Assembly: GCA_016219165.1 (NCBI GenBank)
Contig: JACRCB010000197.1
Coordinates: forward strand, 1-10,547
Direction: 5' to 3'
Source of the DNA: Deltaproteobacteria bacterium
GTDB lineage: Bacteria; Desulfobacterota; GWC2-55-46; DRQE01
Length of the DNA stretch: 10,547 bases
Part shown: positions 6,645 to 10,547 of the stretch, piece by piece
Layout: every line of letters starts with the position of its first letter
How positions within the stretch are numbered: the stretch's first letter is position 1
Notes under the pieces: generated by a model
What the model saw: the letters and a program-made list of their open reading frames with translations, nothing else
Databases searched by the model: none
What the model was told of the DNA's origin: nothing
Position numbers and translations under genes: made by a program

Positions 6645-6694
6645 GATGTTTCGGTGTGTCCCCGCGTCGCCGCGAGGCGTGCTCACACCGAAAC
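6645..6694 (-). repeat. REP-like palindromic repeat, copy B
   Basis: Fifty bases that are the exact reverse complement of 7249-7298. The outer 11-bp stem is GTTTCGGTGTG/CACACCGAAAC. Inside is a second GC-rich stem of about 6 bp with a GGCGAC-type loop, so the whole unit folds into one long imperfect hairpin. It starts 8 bases downstream of the transposase stop codon and lies upstream of the 61-aa ORF. Confidence 0.92.
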
Positions 6695-6701
6695 CAATTA
6701 G

Positions 6702-7238
6702 TCAAAAATCCATTTTATCAACAATCAGCCCTTCCTCCCCCAAACCTTCATCATTTTCCGCCTGATTAAAGCTTGTGTATTTCCAATCGCCGGGCTCTTC
6801 CACCAAACCGCGTCTCACGGGATTATTGTAAATATAGTCTATCTTCTGAGCCAAAAACTTCCTCCCATAAATAACTTCGGACCTGAACGTTTCCTGCCAG
6901 ACAGCGTAGTTCTGCCCCTTGTATGCATCTGCCTTTAACTTTTCAAAAAGCGGAGGATTATTTACCCTGAGCCACTTCGCTATCTTACGGCTGGTAAAGC
7001 GTTTAAAGTCCCCAATAAGCGTTGTGACACTTGCATCTCCAACGCTTGCTACAAGATGCACGTGTTCCGGCATGACGACATAGGCGTATATCTTCAATCC
7101 CTTATTCCGCCTCAAGAAATTCAGCGAATCAAAGATACTGGATACGATTTCCTTATCGGCGAACAAAGGAGTGAAATTTCTTAAAGTGGCCGTAACAAAA
7201 TAACAACAGTCTTCTTGATTGTAATTCTTCCATTTCAT
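6702..7238 (-). CDS. REP-associated tyrosine transposase (RAYT, Y1/HUH family)
   Basis: A 178-aa protein of the IS200-like Y1 transposase family, which nicks single-stranded DNA through a tyrosine and, in the RAYT branch, processes nearby REP hairpins. Visible residues: the metal-binding HUH pair in MPEHVHLVAS (His59, His61) and the catalytic Tyr135 in KIDYIYNNPVRRGLV. This is the same motif that holds Tyr115 of the E. coli REP transposase, and is followed by the typical DWKYTSF. Length matches the family and the active site is complete. I start it at ATG 7238 because the family homology (NYNQEDCCYFVTATL) begins there. Longer in-frame starts up to 7400 would translate the repeat itself and antisense-free helicase tail. 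There is no good Shine-Dalgarno sequence. Identical palindromes flank it in inverted orientation, making it a likely self-mobilising or domesticated repeat-spreading gene. Confidence 0.93.
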   Translation of the reverse strand: MKWKNYNQEDCCYFVTATLRNFTPLFADKEIVSSIFDSLNFLRRNKGLKIYAYVVMPEHVHLVASVGDASVTTLIGDFKRFTSRKIAKWLRVNNPPLFEKLKADAYKGQNYAVWQETFRSEVIYGRKFLAQKIDYIYNNPVRRGLVEEPGDWKYTSFNQAENDEGLGEEGLIVDKMDF

Positions 7239-7248
7239 GAATGCTTTT

Positions 7249-7298
7249 GTTTCGGTGTGAGCACGCCTCGCGGCGACGCGGGGACACACCGAAACATC
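7249..7298 (+). repeat. REP-like palindromic repeat, copy C
   Basis: Exact inverted partner of copy B (6645-6694) and direct, full-length counterpart of copy A. The 47-base hairpin core (7249-7295) has the 11-bp outer stem GTTTCGGTGTG/CACACCGAAAC and a GC-rich inner stem, followed by ATC. It sits 10 bases before the transposase start codon and 31 bases beyond the helicase stop. Confidence 0.92.
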
Positions 7299-7329
7299 AA
7301 ACAGTAATAAAACGGCCGCCGTCCATTTT

Positions 7330-8550
7330 TCAACGGCTTTTATGACTTTTTGAATGGGGGGCCCGCCAGCCGCCTCCCGCTCTGGACGGTCTTTGGACAC
7401 GCGCCTGCGCCGCGGGAGCGGCGCTGAAACGGCCGGCGGGAAACTTTGGGTGCGCGGATAACGCTATGGACGTCTTGATGAGTTTCTCGATGTTGCGCAC
7501 GTCCCTTCCCTGGTCCGGGGTCGCAAGGGCAATGGCATGGCCTTTCTGTCCCGCCCTCCCCGTGCGGCCTATCCGGTGGACGTAGTTTCCCGGGTCGTCG
7601 GGCAGGTCATAATTGATGACCAGCTCGATGCCGGTCACATCAATGCCCCGCGCCGCGATATCGGTTGCAACGAGGATGCGGTACTTGCCCGATTTGAAGC
7701 CGTTAAGGGCCTCTTTACGCTGTCCCAGAGACCGGTCTGAATGAATCTCGGCGGCGGCATTTCCGGTCGTTTTAAGCAGCTGCGTCACCTTATGCGCGCC
7801 GCGTTTGGTGCGGGTGAACAGAAGCACCGTGCCCGTATATTGTTTGAGGAGTTCGCCGAGGAGGGCCCCTTTCATCTCTTTCTTCACCACGAATATCTCC
7901 TGGGATACCTTCTCCGCCGCGGTGCCGGGCGGGGCTATCTCGGTGCGTACCGGCAGGCGCATGTGGACCGAAGCGACCTTCACTATTTCCGCCGGCATGG
8001 TCGCCGAGAAGAGCATGGTCTGACGGTCTTTCGGGATGACCTTCAGTATCCGTTCTATCTGCGGGGCAAAACCCATGTCGAACATGCGGTCGGCTTCGTC
8101 AAGGACGAGGATATGGGTGTCGTCAAGACGCACGTTGCGCCGTTCGATGTGGTCTATGAGGCGTCCCGGTGTGGCGATGATTATGCGGGGGTTCTTCCTC
8201 AGGGAAGAGAGCTGCGGCATCATGGATTCGCCGCCGATAAGCGCCGTTACCCCCATGCCCAGAGCCTGCGCGAACGGAATGAGGGCGTCCCTGACCTGAA
8301 GGGCAAGCTCGCGGGTGGGGACCAGCACCAGCCCGCGGCCCTTCCTCTGGGCAAGGCGCTGGACCATGGGAATGCCGAAGGCAAGGGTCTTACCCGTGCC
8401 TGTCTGGGCTATCCCCATAATATCCTTGCCCTCAATGGCAACGGGGATGGCTTTACGCTGGATGGGAGTCGGGACGCTGAAACCCAGTCTTTCGACCTTC
8501 TCGAGTAAAGCGGGCGCTATGCTGAGCCCGTAGAAACCATTATTTTGCAT
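7330..8550 (-). CDS. DEAD-box ATP-dependent RNA helicase (RhlE-like)
   Basis: A 406-aa cytoplasmic RNA helicase with every family motif in order: Q motif GFSVPTPIQ (23-31), motif I AQTGTGKT (48-55), Ia PTREL (78-82), GG (106-107), TPGR (127-130), II DEAD (151-154), III SAT (182-184), IV LLFTRT (243-248), V ATDIAARGIDV (295-305) and VI HRIGRTGRAG (325-334). Such enzymes remodel RNA duplexes in ribosome assembly or mRNA decay. The tail after about residue 370 is short, basic and low-complexity (Arg, Ala, Gly, Ser, Lys), typical of RhlE-like proteins and likely RNA-binding. I chose ATG 8550 because AAGGA lies 5 bases upstream; an in-frame ATG at 8592 adds 14 residues without a ribosome binding site or homology. 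The REP/RAYT module begins just beyond its stop codon. Exact subfamily (RhlE, RhlB or CsdA) is not certain. Confidence 0.95.
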   Translation of the reverse strand: MQNNGFYGLSIAPALLEKVERLGFSVPTPIQRKAIPVAIEGKDIMGIAQTGTGKTLAFGIPMVQRLAQRKGRGLVLVPTRELALQVRDALIPFAQALGMGVTALIGGESMMPQLSSLRKNPRIIIATPGRLIDHIERRNVRLDDTHILVLDEADRMFDMGFAPQIERILKVIPKDRQTMLFSATMPAEIVKVASVHMRLPVRTEIAPPGTAAEKVSQEIFVVKKEMKGALLGELLKQYTGTVLLFTRTKRGAHKVTQLLKTTGNAAAEIHSDRSLGQRKEALNGFKSGKYRILVATDIAARGIDVTGIELVINYDLPDDPGNYVHRIGRTGRAGQKGHAIALATPDQGRDVRNIEKLIKTSIALSAHPKFPAGRFSAAPAAQARVQRPSRAGGGWRAPHSKSHKSR

Positions 8551-8736
8551 TAGAGTCCTTTGTCCGTTATTTTTGCCATGGTTATATACCACATGCGGCG
8601 GATTTTTACACCTTAAAATTATTAACCGCCTCCAGAACCACTGCTTGCAATGACGGAAGGCAGCCTGCCAAACAATGTATCCTTGCCCCTAATACAATTT
8701 TGCCCTCTACATGTCTATCGCCTCTGCCGGACGTCC
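8551..8736. other. Intergenic region upstream of the helicase gene
   Basis: About 186 bases between the Mut7-C gene stop and the helicase start. It probably contains the helicase promoter: AT-rich stretches such as TTAATAATTTTAA occur around 8610-8626, but no hexamer pair with good spacing stands out. A GGCAG-C-CTGCC palindrome lies at 8660-8670. No small gene is evident. Confidence 0.5.
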
Positions 8737-9210
8737 TCACCCCCGGGCTATCCTCTCTACCTCCCGCTCCATATTCTCCCTGTGAGTTCCGGCCCAGTAG
8801 ATTCTACGGCACCGGGGGCACGTCTTGAAACTCTCCTGAGTAGAATAGACATACGGCGGGACGAGCCCCTTTACAGACTCCTTGCCTGCATCTTCAAGCA
8901 GGGTGTTGCAGCGTATACACCGGGTTAAAAACATTTCCTTATCTATCTTGAAAACGGAAAGGACCTGCCTTAGTTGCTCGCCTGGCCTGTCGCTTTCAAT
9001 AAAGAGGTGGTTCTCCCTCGCCCATCTCCTTTTTATAAGGAGCGTGTCCCTCGTAAGTATTACCCTTCCCTCCATTCGCGCCCTTTTTACGAGTTCCCCG
9101 TCGTCTATCGCCTTCTCATACTCCGCGTCATAACCCATGACCCTCATCCAGAGGGCGAGTTTGCCGAGCATGGAGTCCGCGAATATCTTTAGTCCCCGGC
9201 CCTCGCTCAT
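8737..9210 (-). CDS. Mut7-C RNase domain protein with zinc ribbon
   Basis: A 157-aa protein matching the Mut7-C (formerly DUF82) family: a PIN-like fold, predicted RNase, followed by a zinc ribbon. Seen here: the N-terminal KIFADSMLGKLALWMRVMGYD (8-28) with the conserved Asp12, VILTRD (50-55) with a second acidic residue, and the ribbon CIRC (Cys98, Cys101) and CPRC (Cys131, Cys134) followed by RIYWAGTH. The function of stand-alone bacterial members is not established, and activity is predicted from the fold. ATG 9210 overlaps the TGA of the upstream lipoprotein gene as ATGA, indicating translational coupling. A longer start at 9261 adds 17 residues without family similarity. It is the third gene of the operon with the symporter and lipoprotein; no functional link between the three is obvious. 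Confidence 0.88.
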   Translation of the reverse strand: MSEGRGLKIFADSMLGKLALWMRVMGYDAEYEKAIDDGELVKRARMEGRVILTRDTLLIKRRWARENHLFIESDRPGEQLRQVLSVFKIDKEMFLTRCIRCNTLLEDAGKESVKGLVPPYVYSTQESFKTCPRCRRIYWAGTHRENMEREVERIARG

Positions 9211-9683
9211 AAAAGCCCGAGAAGGCCGGTATCGTCCCACTTCGCGCTCAGGGCCTTCCACTGCCCGTCTTCCTTCCTGAAGACGATGGAGAACTTAAAG
9301 CCCGATGCGTCTTCGGGTATCACGTCCTTTATGCTCTTGACCTCCTTACCCCTTACAAGGACAACCCTCGCATTGACGAGCGCCCTCTCCTCTTTTACCT
9401 CCACCGTAACGCCCATTACGAACACGCTCACTTTCTCTGACCTCAAAAACTCATATATGAGAATCCCCTTGGCGGAATCATAGTCATTTCCCTTGTCGTC
9501 GTTATAGTCCTTCGATATGTGCTTAATAACCCCTTTTACATCCTTTTCTCTTGCGGAAGATGCCACATTCTCAACGATTGCCCTTAAGAGCGCCTCGTCC
9601 GTCTTCGGCTTGGAACATCCTGAGAAGGCCATGAAGACGGCGAATAATGCGAGACATTTTTTCAATACCCTCATAATCCTCAT
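9207..9683 (-). CDS. Small predicted lipoprotein, possibly NTF2/SnoaL-like fold
   Basis: A 158-aa protein starting with a classic lipoprotein signal: basic MRIMRVLKK, a hydrophobic core (LALFAVFMAF), then the lipobox-like FSGC with Cys23 as the lipidation site. Phe at -3 is less usual than Leu. Ser at +2 does not signal inner-membrane retention. The mature part alternates helices (about 28-80) with beta-rich segments: FVMGVTVEVKEERALVNARVVL, then FSIVFRKEDGQWKALSAKWDD. This pattern is typical of cone-shaped NTF2/SnoaL-like domains that bind small ligands. This fold call rests on pattern only. It begins 1 base after the symporter stop codon and ends with an ATGA overlap into the Mut7-C gene, so the three are one operon. 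ATG 9674 is a possible alternative start. Confidence 0.85.
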   Translation of the reverse strand: MRIMRVLKKCLALFAVFMAFSGCSKPKTDEALLRAIVENVASSAREKDVKGVIKHISKDYNDDKGNDYDSAKGILIYEFLRSEKVSVFVMGVTVEVKEERALVNARVVLVRGKEVKSIKDVIPEDASGFKFSIVFRKEDGQWKALSAKWDDTGLLGLL

Positions 9684-9684
9684 A

Positions 9685-10547
9685 CTATGTCCATCCGAAC
9701 AGAGGCATAAGGACCATAAGCCCGAGCATTATGATAATGAATCCGCCCATGTCAAGGAGTATACCCTTCCTTACCATCGTAAGTATCGGGACCATCCCAG
9801 AGCCGTAGACTATCGCATTGGGCGGGGTCGAGACGGGCAGCATAAACCCGAAACTTGCGCCGAGACAGGCGCCGAGCGCGGGGGGGACCACAGGAACCCC
9901 GGCCCCCTTTGCTATCGCGATGACTATAGGGATAGCCATGCTCGCGGAGGTGGTGTTCGAGGTCGTCTCGCTCAATATGAGGGCGAAGAGAGTGCCGAGC
10001 GCGGTAATGCCCCAGAGGGTGTTCGCCCCGCTTAAGGAGGTAATGGCATTGCCGAACTCCGCTGCGAGGCCCGTTGAGAACATCAGTTGACCGAGGCTTA
10101 ACCCGCCCCCGAAAAGGATTATGGTGCCCCAGTCTATCTTCGCCGCCCTCTCCCAGTCCATGGTAAATATTCTGTCTTTAAAGGATACGGGCAGAAGAAA
10201 AAGGAGTGAGGCCGCAAAAACGGCCACTATCCCGCTCTCTAACGTCTTATCGGCAAGCGCCGAGAGTCCGTGAGAACTTCCGAGAAGAAGGCCAAGGATG
10301 CTCGGAAAGACCCACAGTAAAATAGCCGCGTAAAAAGAAACCGCCGTATTTATCTCCCCCCTCTTCCACTTCCCGAGAAGGGCCTTCTCCCTCCTTACAT
10401 ACTCTGGAACGCCGGAAAACTCTCCCTTAAACCCGCCGTCAAACAGCCCGAGCATCAGAAAGAGATATACGAGCATCGCGAGCGTCAGCGGCACGGCAAA
10501 GAGCATCCACTCAAAAAACGTTATCCTGATATTCGCGAGCGTGCCGA
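9685..10547 (-). CDS. DASS/SLC13 family sodium-anion symporter, C-terminal part, cut by window edge
   Basis: The frame continues without a stop past the first in-window ATG (10506) to the edge, reading GTLANIRITFFEWMLFAVPL, so the 5' end lies outside. The 287 visible codons are roughly the C-terminal 60% of a divalent anion:Na+ symporter, an inner-membrane protein that imports dicarboxylates or sulfate. Diagnostic features: WGTIILFGGGLSLGQ, the first SNT-type motif in LSETTSNTTSASMAIPI, and the second signature in GFMLPVSTPPNAIVYGSG. In this family these two hairpin tips form the Na+ and substrate sites. Many long hydrophobic segments are consistent with the expected helices. The final helix GGFIIIMLGLMVLMPLFGW ends just before the stop. 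Substrate (succinate, malate or sulfate) cannot be decided. First visible gene of the operon with the lipoprotein and Mut7-C genes. Confidence 0.93.
   Translation of the reverse strand, partial: GTLANIRITFFEWMLFAVPLTLAMLVYLFLMLGLFDGGFKGEFSGVPEYVRREKALLGKWKRGEINTAVSFYAAILLWVFPSILGLLLGSSHGLSALADKTLESGIVAVFAASLLFLLPVSFKDRIFTMDWERAAKIDWGTIILFGGGLSLGQLMFSTGLAAEFGNAITSLSGANTLWGITALGTLFALILSETTSNTTSASMAIPIVIAIAKGAGVPVVPPALGACLGASFGFMLPVSTPPNAIVYGSGMVPILTMVRKGILLDMGGFIIIMLGLMVLMPLFGWT

Larger units (their letters stand above)
6354..7298. mobile_element. REP/RAYT module between convergent genes
   Basis: The interval from copy A to copy C contains three related palindromes, the Y1 transposase gene and the 61-aa ORF. 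It fills the gap between the radical SAM gene (plus) and the helicase gene (minus), which converge here, so the insertion interrupts no gene. It is not a standard insertion sequence: no target duplication or classical terminal repeats are evident. The organisation matches RAYT genes flanked by inverted REPs (BIME-like). Outer boundaries are inferred from the repeats only. Confidence 0.7.

Noticed and set aside
6354..7298. CRISPR-like array from three spaced palindromic repeats
   Set aside because: Spacing is irregular (hundreds of bases), one copy is inverted and one shortened, and a transposase gene lies between them; this is a REP arrangement.
7311..7327. Weak hairpin ACGG-CGG-CCGT plus T-rich sequence as helicase terminator (minus strand)
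   Set aside because: The stem is only 4 bp and the T-tract is interrupted; not enough to call a terminator.
7239..7400. 54-codon N-terminal extension of the transposase
   Set aside because: It would translate REP copy C and overlap the helicase tail; family similarity begins at the Met at 7238.
7741..8508. 255-codon open frame on the plus strand across the helicase gene
   Set aside because: Opposite to a helicase with every motif intact; rich in His and Arg from reverse-complemented codons, typical of a shadow frame.
8551..8592. 14-residue longer helicase start
   Set aside because: No ribosome binding site upstream, whereas the ATG at 8550 has AAGGA at good spacing and matches the usual N-terminus.
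8640..8672. Possible degenerate dispersed repeat (GCAATGACGG and GGCAGCCTGCC)
   Set aside because: The GCAATGACG string resembles cores of repeats seen in many genomes, but only one short imperfect copy is present here and no partner was found in the window.

Overview
The window looks like chromosomal DNA from an uncultured, probably anaerobic bacterium. Housekeeping genes (lepA, cutA, a DEAD-box helicase) are tightly packed, moderately GC-rich and heavy in AGG (Arg) and ATA (Ile) codons. This style fits a Desulfobacterota- or Nitrospirota-like lineage, but the placement is an impression from codon use and gene content, not a phylogeny.

Layout. 1-942 (minus) is the N-terminal half of lepA (elongation factor 4), running off the left edge and preceded by a perfect-consensus sigma70 promoter (991-1019). 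1081-2522 is a visibly more AT-rich patch with a complete class II Fic protein and, just upstream of it, an approximately 33-codon remnant of the C-terminus of a type I restriction specificity subunit (HsdS). It is probably the residue of a restriction-modification locus. 2581-4126 (minus) is a two-gene operon, M20D amidohydrolase then cutA, driven by an extended -10 promoter. Its leader carries a perfect 19-bp inverted repeat directly against the ribosome binding site. 4653-6335 (plus), divergent from that operon, is a single-gene unit with a strong promoter. It encodes a 560-aa radical SAM enzyme of the MJ0619/Tes (tetraether lipid synthase-like) type with several extra cysteine clusters.

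6336-7329 is the space between two convergent genes (the radical SAM gene and the helicase) and has been occupied by a REP/RAYT module. It holds a Y1 (HUH) REP-associated tyrosine transposase (6702-7238) flanked by two identical palindromic repeats in inverted orientation (6645-6694 and 7249-7298). A third, internally shortened copy lies at 6354-6383, and a 61-aa ORF with an excellent Shine-Dalgarno sequence lies between copies. This is the most distinctive part of the window.

7330-8550 (minus) is an RhlE-like DEAD-box RNA helicase. 8737-10547 (minus) is a tight operon: a DASS-family Na+/anion symporter (5' end beyond the window), a small lipoprotein, and a Mut7-C-type predicted RNase with a zinc ribbon. 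The last two genes are coupled by an ATGA overlap. No tRNA, rRNA or CRISPR array was recognised.
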